64,000 nucleotides of DNA from Oribacterium sp. C9. GTDB lineage: Bacteria; Bacillota; Clostridia; Lachnospirales; Lachnospiraceae. The stretch covers positions 91,949-155,948 of the forward strand of contig NZ_MUHW01000006.1 in the NCBI RefSeq assembly GCF_002007235.1, in the 5' to 3' direction. The position numbers were made by a program, and so were the translations under genes. Below, in pieces: positions 53,201-61,428 of this stretch. Under the pieces are notes generated by a model, which was given only the letters and a program-made list of their open reading frames with translations, had not been told where the DNA came from and did not search any database. Positions within the stretch are counted from its first letter, which is position 1, and every line of letters begins with the position of its first letter.

Positions 53201-53423
53201 GAGCAGATATAGCTTATCTGTGAACGGACATGAGCAGGCTACGGAGGATTTCGGAGATTATCTCGTCTTTGTTACGGGCGAAAGGACGCTTGACATCCTT
53301 ATCACAAAGCAGGAGCTTCCTGCAGGTAAAATAGCAGCTGCCATCGCCGGACTGGTATTTCTTATACTGCTGATAGTTTATGTGAACCGCGGTGGGAAGA
53401 AGAAAGAAAAGAAGCGGACATAA
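50283..53423 (+). CDS. GLUG-repeat, coiled-coil surface protein
   Basis: About 1046 residues from the ATG at 50283 (GAGGAG 10 bp upstream), overlapping the MMPL stop. A signal peptide (YLVKASIFFGMILTVSVMVSGIIFAAEA) is followed by GLUG-type repeats (GGIAGRNAGLIEDC, GGIAGYNLKSGTIRNC, GGIAGRNGGAIEDS), a 400-residue coiled coil (about residues 320-670), further GLUG repeats (GGICGKMETGYITDS, GGIAGFADGKLN) and a C-terminal membrane anchor (IAAAIAGLVFLILLIVYV) with a Lys/Arg tail. Its long extracellular part and its coupling to an MMPL pump suggest a dedicated export or adhesion partner (inference). Confidence 0.8.
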   Translation: MKRMNKYLVKASIFFGMILTVSVMVSGIIFAAEAGKTHSFDINSMEDYKNFAKQCRSNVWSDGMTVSLNTDLDFSSEKTFPAVSYFNGTFKGNNHKITNVRSEDPMFRTIGSEGSVFALELTSVNTSERDRTAAFVSENYGTVEGVTVNSTVNGKTTAGILAAVNGETGIIRACHVTGTLEGDNGTGGIAGRNAGLIEDCTSAARVNTSVRDSGVSTEDIKDILENILITRSINNVENFKTRIDTGGIAGYNLKSGTIRNCETSGITGYSHLGYNTGGIAGRNGGAIEDSVNKGAVFGRKDTGGIAGQQQPEITLDFSKDVLASISDEIDSINLLVTDTLNTTEGITNSTYARLNGISKTLTEVKNSTNTIYNASLDRFDELSESINTNSQTILDATGDIGGDMDYLDDSFDSLSSMSDSLNASIDDIAYAFSLSEDDKNALIARNNQLREDLSYSSNFINEAKNNLLPETPEERKARISDGVAHVNQMMGDVQAIRTYLDGLRQQRDLIVSGAVQTDLSRRETALKSSVSNLLNSLNSIDDASYGLSRFSSSVGGTLSGLPGRVNIHMDSNPVVRAAGNNLYAQLDSLSSQLDSLSAFGRDDSIEVLDNLSAINSRFNSITDLLRNERERLNGKLDEKDLFKDTSNNENSTSRIYRCRNSGNISGDIGVGGIVGTIGIEFDLDPDKDIRRSNDRSLDYSFGVSAVVIESENQASVEGRGNYAGGICGKMETGYITDSKNTGDVEAQDGHFVGGIAGFADGKLNKNTARCRITGKKNVGGISGYGTTLTDNSAAVTILGEEEYAGAVSGQVEKLDASELKGNVYFGGNYGAIDNIDYAGLAEESSVPIGTLLVQFRMGGMLLDMQEAKPGTVLKDVPFPEPEEKEGFFIQWDAPMDTVIEDDLVVNASYYLPVALLNAPENYKDSNKPVIMVDGQFMEEDVLGFSMPEENHYLVEIPEDALTERKIRVHKPEWSRYSLSVNGHEQATEDFGDYLVFVTGERTLDILITKQELPAGKIAAAIAGLVFLILLIVYVNRGGKKKEKKRT

Positions 53424-53426
53424 TAG

Positions 53427-53472
53427 AACTGCCGTACCGACAGATGGGACTCCCATCTCGGTGCGGCAGTTT
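53427..53472 (+). terminator. Rho-independent terminator
   Basis: AACTGCCGTACCGA...ATGGGA / TCCCAT...CGGTGCGGCAGTT hairpin followed by TATATTTATAT, closing the MMPL-GLUG operon. Confidence 0.75.
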
Positions 53473-53508
53473 ATATTTATATCTATACCAACTCTGCATG
53501 GTGGTTCA

Positions 53509-53557
53509 TTAAACTAAATATACACACGAAATGTTTGCGTGCGTATATTTAGTTTAA
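53509..53557. repeat. Long AT-rich inverted repeat before the second MATE gene
   Basis: TTAAACTAAATATACACAC (53509-53527) and its inverted copy (53539-53557) match at 18 of 19 positions, with an 11-nt centre. There is no U-tract. It lies 100 bp before the MATE start; an operator or mRNA hairpin is possible. Confidence 0.55.
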
Positions 53558-53656
53558 TAGTTGATTTATGCCTGATATTCACTAAATGCTGTTGTAAAAT
53601 CCCTTGCGTCAAATTAAAATTTGTGAGATAGGACACATTTTTTACGGGAGGCAGCA

Positions 53657-54988
53657 TTGGCACAACATAATTTATCCAAGGGAAATCTTTTACATAATAT
53701 GATATGGTTCTCACTGCCGTATCTTCTCAGTTTCTTTCTGCAGACTCTCTACGGGCTTGCGGATCTTCTTATAGCAGGGCAGTTCAACGGTGCGGATGTG
53801 ATTTCCGCAGTTTCCATTGGTTCACAGGTCATGCATATGGTTACGGTTATGCTGGTGGGACTCGCTATGGGTTCGACAGTCATGATCGGTCAGTTCGTGG
53901 GAGCTGAGGATGAGAAAAAGGTTAGCCGCGCCATCGGAAATACGGTGACGCTTTTCGCAGGAGTCGCAGTGATAGTTACTGTGATTCTAATCATGACCAT
54001 TCACCCCATAGTTTCGGCTCTTTCAACGCCTGTTGAGGCAGTGCCGGGAACCGTCAGTTATCTCACCATTTGCTTTGCGGGAATTCCGTTCATCATAGCT
54101 TACAACATACTGAGTTCTATATTCAGAGGCATGGGAGATTCAAAGAGTCCGCTAATGTTTATCGCCATCGCCTGCTTTGTGAATATAGTTCTTGACCTCA
54201 TTTTCATGGGCCCCATGGCACTCGGGGCATCCGGTGCCGCCTACGGTACAGTGCTGGCTCAGGGAGTAAGTGTAGTCATTGCCCTGATGGCCATAGTGAA
54301 GAAAAAGCTTTTTGTTGTACATAAGGCGGATTTCATGCTTGACAGAAAGGTGCTGGAAAAGATACTGGGGGTCGGCTTTCCCATCGCCTGTCAGGACGGA
54401 TTCGTTCAGATCGGATTTCTCGTGATAACTGTGATCGCAAATCGAAGAGGCGTGGATATTTCTGCGGCGGTAGGTATAGTTGAAAAAACAATCAGTTTCC
54501 TGTTCTTGGTGCCTTCCAGCATGCTTTCCACAGTCTCCACCATCGCCGCCCAGTCCATAGGAGCGGGAGACAGAGTGAGGGCCCGTCAGACTTTGAAGTA
54601 CGGAGTCATGATGTCAGCCGGAATCGGACTTATATTTGCGGTACTTTTTCAGTTCATTTCAGGGCCGGTTTTCTCAATGTTTACATCAGACCCTGTTGTA
54701 CGTGAGCTTTCTGTTCAGTACATGCGGACCTATGTGCTGGACTGCGTTGTGGCGGGAATCCATTTTCCATTTTCCGGATATTTCAGCGCCTGCAATGTTT
54801 CTATACTAAGTTTCATACACAACGTGCTGTCAGTGCTTCTGGTGCGTATTCCGGGAGCATGGCTTGCAACGGAATTAAGTCCTGATTCACTTTACGCCAT
54901 GGGTCTTGCGGCTCCGGCGGGCTCGCTTCTAAGTGCCATCATCTGTATATGCTTCTATAAGTGGTACAGGAAAAAAGGAAAATTCTGA
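53657..54988 (+). CDS. MATE family efflux transporter
   Basis: A 443-residue antiporter with about 12 helices. The start is a TTG with GGGAGG 6 bp upstream; no in-frame ATG lies nearby with a better site. MIWFSLPYLLSFFLQTLYGLADLLIAGQF and VGFPIACQDGFVQIGFLVITVIANRRG begin the two MatE halves. Substrate unknown. It is monocistronic with a terminator after it. Confidence 0.92.
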   Translation: MAQHNLSKGNLLHNMIWFSLPYLLSFFLQTLYGLADLLIAGQFNGADVISAVSIGSQVMHMVTVMLVGLAMGSTVMIGQFVGAEDEKKVSRAIGNTVTLFAGVAVIVTVILIMTIHPIVSALSTPVEAVPGTVSYLTICFAGIPFIIAYNILSSIFRGMGDSKSPLMFIAIACFVNIVLDLIFMGPMALGASGAAYGTVLAQGVSVVIALMAIVKKKLFVVHKADFMLDRKVLEKILGVGFPIACQDGFVQIGFLVITVIANRRGVDISAAVGIVEKTISFLFLVPSSMLSTVSTIAAQSIGAGDRVRARQTLKYGVMMSAGIGLIFAVLFQFISGPVFSMFTSDPVVRELSVQYMRTYVLDCVVAGIHFPFSGYFSACNVSILSFIHNVLSVLLVRIPGAWLATELSPDSLYAMGLAAPAGSLLSAIICICFYKWYRKKGKF

Positions 54989-55000
54989 AAATGACAAACC

Positions 55001-55029
55001 GGGCAGGAGTGGATAAATCCCTCCTGCCT
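55001..55029 (+). terminator. Rho-independent terminator
   Basis: GGCAGGAG-GGAT / ATCC-TCCTGCC hairpin, then TGATTTAATTTG. Confidence 0.75.
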
Positions 55030-55136
55030 GATTTAATTTGTTGATTAAATGGGGCAATATAGTCGTTTTTTAGACAATATGCAAAGTTACGGTTCTCTGA
55101 TATCATCCGTATAGATTGATTTTTATATGGAAATTA

Positions 55137-55165
55137 TTGACAATATGTCGAATGCGACATATTGT
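55137..55165 (+). promoter_or_regulatory. Promoter with overlapping autoregulatory operator of the toxin-antitoxin locus
   Basis: TTGACA (55137-55142), 17 bp, TATTGT (55160-55165). The perfect palindrome ACAATATGTCG-AATG-CGACATATTGT (55140-55165) spans nearly from -35 to -10. A half-site GACAATATG also occurs at 55073-55081. This arrangement is typical of antitoxin-bound operators. Confidence 0.8.
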
Positions 55166-55183
55166 AACTATAGGAGAAATAGT

Positions 55184-55309
55184 ATGTATGAAATTGAATT
55201 CTATGATACTGAAGCTATTATAAAGAAAACGCAAAAGACGCCGAAAGCAGACTTTGAATTAGCAAAGAAATATAAAGCGGATTATGAGCGGAGGTATTGC
55301 AATGAGTAG
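55184..55309 (+). pseudogene. Remnant of a RelE/HigB-type toxin with internal deletion
   Basis: A 41-residue ORF with AGGAGA upstream. The first ten residues (MYEIEFYDTE) match the start of HigB/RelE-type toxins commonly paired with this antitoxin, and the rest (IIKKTQKTPKADFELAKKYK) matches the usual C-terminal segment KKxQKTPxxEIExAxxxxxDY. The central 60-70 residues, with the catalytic core, are missing, in frame. The stop overlaps the antitoxin start by 8 bp, the normal arrangement, so the deletion left coupling intact. Family calls are from memory of the motif. Confidence 0.65.
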
Positions 55310-55589
55310 GTATAAAGATTATAAAGAAAAAGCATTGCAAAATGCTGATGTAAAAGCAGAGTATGATGCATTACAACCAGAGTATGATATTATACAGGCA
55401 CTAATTGAGGCGCGTAATGCACAGAATATCACCCAAAGGGAACTGGCGGTAAAAACCGGTATCACACAGGCTGATATAAGTCGCATAGAAAACGGTACAC
55501 GAAATCCAAGTCTTGCTATGGTGAAGAGAATTGCAAAAGGCCTTGGGATGCGATTGAGGCTTGAGTTTATTCCGACTGGTACGAAATAA
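55302..55589 (+). CDS. HigA-type antitoxin, HTH regulator
   Basis: A 95-residue protein from the ATG at 55302 (GGAGG upstream). The N-terminal helix region (MSRYKDYKEKALQNADVKAEYDALQPEYDIIQALIEAR) is the usual toxin-binding part, and QNITQRELAVKTGITQADISRIENGTRNPSLAMVKRIAKGLGM is a complete Cro/C1 HTH. The operator upstream suggests it still represses its promoter although the toxin is gutted. It may now act as a free-standing regulator or as protection against related toxins (inference). Confidence 0.85.
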   Translation: MSRYKDYKEKALQNADVKAEYDALQPEYDIIQALIEARNAQNITQRELAVKTGITQADISRIENGTRNPSLAMVKRIAKGLGMRLRLEFIPTGTK

Positions 55590-55595
55590 TTAAAT

Positions 55596-56255
55596 ATGTA
55601 TATGCATACAGATTTTGATAATATTATTTTTATAGTGGATATGGCGGGAATAGTGGCCTTTTCAATTTCAGGTGCGATGATAGCCATAAAAGAAAGAACG
55701 GACCTCTTCGGAGTGATCCTTTTAGGGCTTATTACAGCTATGGGCGGCGGAGTGATGCGTGACACACTGCTTGGTCTGGTGCCTTCGCCCAATTTTTTCA
55801 ATTATCCGAATATTATAGTATCGGTGGTCACATCCCTTTTGGTATTCATTCTTGCCTACCGGCAGAGAGATTACTATTTAAGTCATACCAGAGAGATCGA
55901 AAACATGAACAACATAGTTGATTCCCTGGGATTGGGGCTCTTCAGTATATATGGTGTGAACATGACCATGGCGGCAGGATATAGAACCAATCTTTTCCTT
56001 TTGGTTTTCATGGGAGTGATGACCGGTGCCGGCGGCGGACTCATAAGGGATGTAATAGTCAAAAGGATACCCATGATCTTCAGCAAGCACATATATGCCA
56101 TAGCATCCATACTTGGGTGTCTTACATATATTTTTCTGCTGCGTTCACAGGTTGAAAATGGAGTGGCAATGTCTCTGAGTATCATATGTGTGGTGTTCAT
56201 CAGAATGGTGGCAACGATCAAAGAACTTGATCTGCCGAAAGTGGATATAGGCTGA
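55596..56255 (+). CDS. TRIC-type cation channel family protein (UPF0126)
   Basis: A 219-residue membrane protein with seven predicted helices in two repeated halves. GIVAFSISGAMIAIKERTDLFGVILLGLITAMGGGVMRDTLLG and TGAGGGLIRDVIVKRIPMIF are the paired GGGxxRD motifs of bacterial TRIC channels. It starts 6 bp after the antitoxin stop with no clear ribosome site (a second ATG lies two codons on), so it may be translationally coupled. Role: potassium or other monovalent cation conductance by homology. Confidence 0.88.
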   Translation: MYMHTDFDNIIFIVDMAGIVAFSISGAMIAIKERTDLFGVILLGLITAMGGGVMRDTLLGLVPSPNFFNYPNIIVSVVTSLLVFILAYRQRDYYLSHTREIENMNNIVDSLGLGLFSIYGVNMTMAAGYRTNLFLLVFMGVMTGAGGGLIRDVIVKRIPMIFSKHIYAIASILGCLTYIFLLRSQVENGVAMSLSIICVVFIRMVATIKELDLPKVDIG

Positions 56256-56262
56256 TAAAGGT

Positions 56263-56302
56263 TAAAAATCCGTGCTTTTTAAACAGAAGCGCGGATTTTT
56301 TT
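56263..56302 (+). terminator. Rho-independent terminator
   Basis: AAAAATCCGTGC / GCGCGGATTTTTTT, just after the channel gene. Confidence 0.85.
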
Positions 56303-56340
56303 ATATCCATTTGTGAAGCAAATGTGAAATATTTAAATTA

Positions 56341-56367
56341 TTAGCACTCGACGCTTGACGTTGCTAA
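56341..56367 (+). promoter_or_regulatory. CIRCE-like HrcA operator
   Basis: TTAGCACTC-N9-CGTTGCTAA. The left arm is the exact CIRCE consensus; the right arm matches GAGTGCTAA at six of nine positions. It overlaps the -35 of the groESL promoter. Confidence 0.8.
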
Positions 56368-56383
56368 TAGCGGGCTTTATAAT
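56355..56383 (+). promoter_or_regulatory. Sigma-A promoter of groESL
   Basis: TTGACG, 17-bp spacer, TATAAT. The leader to groES is about 170 nt. Confidence 0.85.
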
Positions 56384-56561
56384 ACGATTTGTTGCTAGAG
56401 ATAAGTTGTAGATGTCAAAGGCACAGAGGTAATGATAGTAAGGTTATCGGATTTTTAGATATCCGGTGCCCATGAGGGTTTTCACAAAGGTCTATAGATA
56501 AGCATTGGCAGAAGACCCGCATACAAAACCTATGAAGGTAATAAATTAGGAGGTCAATCAG

Positions 56562-56852
56562 ATGAAGTTAGTTCCATTATTTGACAGAGTAGTTCTCGAG
56601 AAAGAGAAGATGGAAGAGACAACAGCCAGCGGTATCGTTCTTCCTGGACAGAATGACAAGGAGAAGCCTGGTCAGGCAGTTGTTGTTGCTGTTGGTCCTG
56701 GCGGAGTTGTTGATGGTAAGGACATCACCATGCAGGTTAAGGTAGGTGATCACGTTCTTTTCTCAAAGTATGCCGGTTCCGAGGTAGAGATTGACGGACA
56801 GAAGTATACAGTTGTTAAGCAGAACGACATTCTCGCTATCGTTGAGAAGTAA
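56562..56852 (+). CDS. groES: Co-chaperonin GroES
   Basis: A 96-residue Cpn10. KLVPLFDRVVLEKEKMEETTASGIVLPG is the conserved start with the mobile loop, and GDHVLFSKYAGSEVEIDGQKYTVVKQNDILAIVEK the conserved end. It caps GroEL. AGGAGG precedes the ATG. It is first in the groESL operon and controlled by the CIRCE-like site. Confidence 0.98.
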   Translation: MKLVPLFDRVVLEKEKMEETTASGIVLPGQNDKEKPGQAVVVAVGPGGVVDGKDITMQVKVGDHVLFSKYAGSEVEIDGQKYTVVKQNDILAIVEK

Positions 56853-56865
56853 TTCAGACATTTAG

Positions 56866-58500
<1,635 letters not shown>

Positions 58501-58502
58501 GT

Positions 58503-58685
58503 GTATAAAGCCCGGTCGCAGAACGGAAGTGATCTGAAAGCTTGCTTTCAAGAGCACTTTTGTTCTGGCGACGCTAACAGATATGAGCAAAAAAGCTACT
58601 CGAACGAAGAGAGAGGAGCGATTTGCGAATATCTGTAGGATTGCGAGAGTTGCGAAGCAACGGAGCAATCCTAAGGACTTTATGC
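58503..58685 (+). ncRNA. Multibranched structured element after groEL
   Basis: The outer stem ATAAAGCCC (58505-58513) / GGACTTTAT (58675-58683) encloses three helices. P2: GTCGCAGAAC / GTTCTGGCGAC, extended by AAGTG/CACTT and GAAAGC/GCTTTC. P3: ACAGATAT/ATATCTGT, then GA opposite GA, then GCAAA/TTTGC. P4: AGGATTGC/GCAATCCT with TTGC-GAA-GCAA. Nearly every base can be placed in a consistent fold. I do not recognise the class. Confidence 0.5.
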
Positions 58686-58709
58686 TTGTAGAGGGAAGCA
58701 TCATTACGT

Positions 58710-58738
58710 TTGCACCTCGAATATAAATTTCGTATAAT
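58710..58738 (+). promoter_or_regulatory. Sigma-A promoter overlapping a terminator
   Basis: TTGCAC, 17 bp, TATAAT. The predicted start lies at or inside the terminator hairpin that begins at 58741, so the transcript of the next gene would start within that hairpin. Confidence 0.5.
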
Positions 58739-58740
58739 TA

Positions 58741-58776
58741 AGCTCGGACTGCGAAAAAGCAGTTCGGGCTTTTTTC
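58741..58776 (+). terminator. Rho-independent terminator
   Basis: AGCTCGGACTGC / GCAGTTCGGGCT with a 6-nt loop, then TTTTTTC. It probably ends the groESL transcript. Confidence 0.88.
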
Positions 58777-58829
58777 TAAACTAAAAGATATGCCGATGAA
58801 TCATATGACCCGGCGGAACGGAGAGATAT

Positions 58830-59321
58830 ATGGATGAATATGTAGAGCGCATGGTGAAAAGAAATGATCCTGTTTACTGGAAGGCAGCCTTTGTGGGAGC
58901 TTTGGTTCTTACGGTGATATCACTGTTTCTGGCACTTCAGTATGCCTTTGCACTGCTTTTGCTTCTTGCAATGATCGCCGCAGACTATGGGATATGGCTT
59001 TTTTCAAGTGTAGAATACGAATACACTTATTTCGGCGGAAGTTTCGAGCTGGATGAAGTTCTTAACAAATCCCGCAGAAGAAAGATCGTAGAGACAAACG
59101 CTGAGGAACTGGTTCTTTTTGCACCGAAGAACTCGGATGCAGCAAAGACTGAGATGGGAAATGCAAAGATTCTCGACTATTCCGGCAACGGCCCTGAAGA
59201 TAAGAAATATGCATATATTTATGTCAGAAACGGAAACAAGGTATGTATGTATATCGAGGGCAATGATGAGCTCGTGAAGCAGGTGAGAAGAAATACACCG
59301 CAGAAATATAAAGCATATTAA
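58830..59321 (+). CDS. Small membrane protein of unknown function
   Basis: A 163-residue protein with two adjacent transmembrane helices (AAFVGALVLTVISLFLALQYAFALLLLLAMIAADYGIWLF, about residues 18-56) and a soluble C-terminal domain (SFELDEVLNKSRRRKIVET, LVLFAPKNS, YAYIYVRNGNKVCMYIEGND). It resembles a conserved Lachnospiraceae family whose function I do not know. The N-terminus MDEYVERMVKR is charged. GGAGAG precedes the ATG. Monocistronic. Confidence 0.7.
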   Translation: MDEYVERMVKRNDPVYWKAAFVGALVLTVISLFLALQYAFALLLLLAMIAADYGIWLFSSVEYEYTYFGGSFELDEVLNKSRRRKIVETNAEELVLFAPKNSDAAKTEMGNAKILDYSGNGPEDKKYAYIYVRNGNKVCMYIEGNDELVKQVRRNTPQKYKAY

Positions 59322-59356
59322 GGAAACACTTTAATCAGCGTTTTCCTGAAGCAAAG

Positions 59357-59401
59357 ACTGTCGCATGAAGGATAAAAAAATCCGGATGCGGCAGTTTTTT
59401 T
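59357..59401 (+). terminator. Rho-independent terminator
   Basis: ACTGTCGCAT...GGAT / ATCC...ATGCGGCAGT, then TTTTTTT. Confidence 0.88.
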
Positions 59402-59557
59402 GTATAGATGTGCATCCTGATGAGGATCATTTCACGAAAAAATTATAAGAAATCCGATGGTGACGATAAAACTGATATAGTAATTTACTGACATTTTTAA
59501 TGCATGAAACAACAATATGTTTAAAAAGTGAATTCAATTGTAAAATAGGAGGCGGGG

Positions 59558-61192
59558 ATGAAAGAATTTACTGTAAGAGTGTCGCCGGAGCAGGGAAACT
59601 TAACAAATGCCATAGAATTTATAGAAAACAGGCTGACAGAATGCAAGACCGGTGTCAAGGACAGGTCAAAGGCAGTGCTTCTTGCGGAGGAGTGTCTCGT
59701 TGAGCTCTTTAAGGTTACAAAAGAAAATCGTCCTGTGATCATACGTGTAAAAAGATTTTTGGGAAAAACCACCATAACATTTATGAGTGAAAGCAGGAAT
59801 GAAGTAAAGGCAGGGACAGTGAATTTCAATTCTGACTTCGACTACTATGAATCCGCTCCCAATGCCGAGGCTGCTATAAGGAACATGATAATCAATGCCA
59901 ACAGCGATATTATCAGACAGAGCTACAGAAACGGAACCAATAAGATTGTCATAACTGCGGGAATATCAAGTCAAAAGAATCTTATAAATGTTTTGTTTTC
60001 AATGCTTCTTGCGGTAATCCTTTGCAGCTTCATGAGAATTGCATTAAGCGGCAATATATGTAACGCAATAAATGAATATGTGTTTATGACAATAAAGACC
60101 ATATTCTTAAATGCTTTAAAAGCAGTTATTGCTCCCCTTATATTCTTTTCCATTGCTGCGTCGGTTTCTTCCATTACAGATCTCAGTGAATTGGGGAAGA
60201 TAGGTGTCCGTGTCATGGGCTTTTATGCCATGACTACCTTTGTAGCTACCATAGTTGCATTTACTGCATATAATATCATAAATCCGGGAACCTTTAATGA
60301 ACTTTCGTACATGATAAGTGCAACACAACAGGTCGGAGAACAGGAGACGGTCAGCATCCTTGATACGATTATCGGGATAGTTCCTGACAATTTTGTTGGT
60401 GCCTTTGTTGATTCCGCTACACTGCAGCTTATTTTCCTTGGCATACTTGTTGGAGGAGTGGTGCCGCTTATGGGTGAAAAGACTGAGAAAATCACTTTTT
60501 TTATCTCTGCGGCAAACGATGTGTTTCTTAGGGTGGCTTCTACCATTACAAAGTGTCTGCCTATAGCAGTGTTTGCTTTTATAGGATCTATGGTTATGAC
60601 TATGGATTTCCATTTGATAAAGACGCTGCTGTCATTGTTCTTCTGTATCTTACTTGGAATGATAGTGATGCTGGTGTTCTATTTAACCATAGTTTTTATT
60701 ATGACAGGAAGCAATCCTTTTGATTTTTTTAAAAATGCCGTACCGGCCTGGCTAAATGCTTTTGCCCTGTCTTCAAGCAGCGCTGCCATGCCGTTTACTA
60801 TGGATACCTGTGATAAAAAGCTTAATATTTCTCCCAAGCTGTATTCATTTTCCATTCCACTTGGAGCAACCATAAATATGGATGGATTTGTAGTAGTCCT
60901 TACTATCTCCACGCTGTTTCTGGCAAAAGTGTTCGGAGTTGAATTATCGGGCGGCGAGATCGTATCTTTGATAGTGACTATTGTCTTACTTTCTTTTGGA
61001 GCTCCTGGAATACCCGGTGTTTCAACCATATGTATGTCAGTACTTCTTATGCAGTTCCATGTGCCTATGGAAGCACTTGCGATTTTTATAGGTATAGATG
61101 CCATAACAGATCCTCTTAACACTGCCAATAATGTGTTTGGCGATATCGTAGGAACCTTTTGTGTGGGAAAAAGAAATGGGATGATGAAATGA
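59558..61192 (+). CDS. Dicarboxylate/amino-acid:cation symporter with N-terminal soluble domain
   Basis: A 544-residue protein. Residues about 140-540 are a DAACS (GltP/SstT-like) transporter: the serine-rich hairpin region reads ALSSSSAAMPFTMDTCDKKLN, followed by IPLGATINMDGF, and the C-terminal substrate motif IGIDAITDPLNTANNVFGD. Residues 1-135 form an extra cytosolic domain (NAIEFIENRLTECK, AVLLAEECLVELFKV, IRVKRFLGKTTITFMSE) that resembles the helix/strand start of GHKL/RsbW-type ATP-binding domains. This could be a regulatory module. A GGAGG site precedes the ATG. Confidence 0.85.
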   Translation: MKEFTVRVSPEQGNLTNAIEFIENRLTECKTGVKDRSKAVLLAEECLVELFKVTKENRPVIIRVKRFLGKTTITFMSESRNEVKAGTVNFNSDFDYYESAPNAEAAIRNMIINANSDIIRQSYRNGTNKIVITAGISSQKNLINVLFSMLLAVILCSFMRIALSGNICNAINEYVFMTIKTIFLNALKAVIAPLIFFSIAASVSSITDLSELGKIGVRVMGFYAMTTFVATIVAFTAYNIINPGTFNELSYMISATQQVGEQETVSILDTIIGIVPDNFVGAFVDSATLQLIFLGILVGGVVPLMGEKTEKITFFISAANDVFLRVASTITKCLPIAVFAFIGSMVMTMDFHLIKTLLSLFFCILLGMIVMLVFYLTIVFIMTGSNPFDFFKNAVPAWLNAFALSSSSAAMPFTMDTCDKKLNISPKLYSFSIPLGATINMDGFVVVLTISTLFLAKVFGVELSGGEIVSLIVTIVLLSFGAPGIPGVSTICMSVLLMQFHVPMEALAIFIGIDAITDPLNTANNVFGDIVGTFCVGKRNGMMK

Positions 61193-61316
61193 TGAATGGC
61201 AGACATTAAAGAACGGACTTTTCTTGTTTTTAAGAGATTTTCCGAGTAATATAATGTCACCGAGATTTACATTAACCTTCCGACCATAGAATCGATGAAG
61301 AAATGAAGTTTAATGA

Positions 61317-61345
61317 GTGGGAAGCTCTGCTTCCCACATTTTTTT
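61317..61345 (+). terminator. Rho-independent terminator
   Basis: GTGGGAAGC / GCTTCCCAC with a 3-nt loop, then ATTTTTTT. Separates the symporter from hsdM. Confidence 0.88.
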
Positions 61346-61428
61346 ATCAGGAGTATAATGATGCATGCTTAGATTGGAAGGAAATATACATCTTGGTATA
61401 AAGCATAATAAGATATGGGAGAAAACCA

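Noticed and set aside
58583..58726. A 47-codon ORF (MSKKATRTKREERFAN...) inside the structured element after groEL
   Set aside because: No ribosome site, and the bases are better explained by helices P3 and P4 of the fold.
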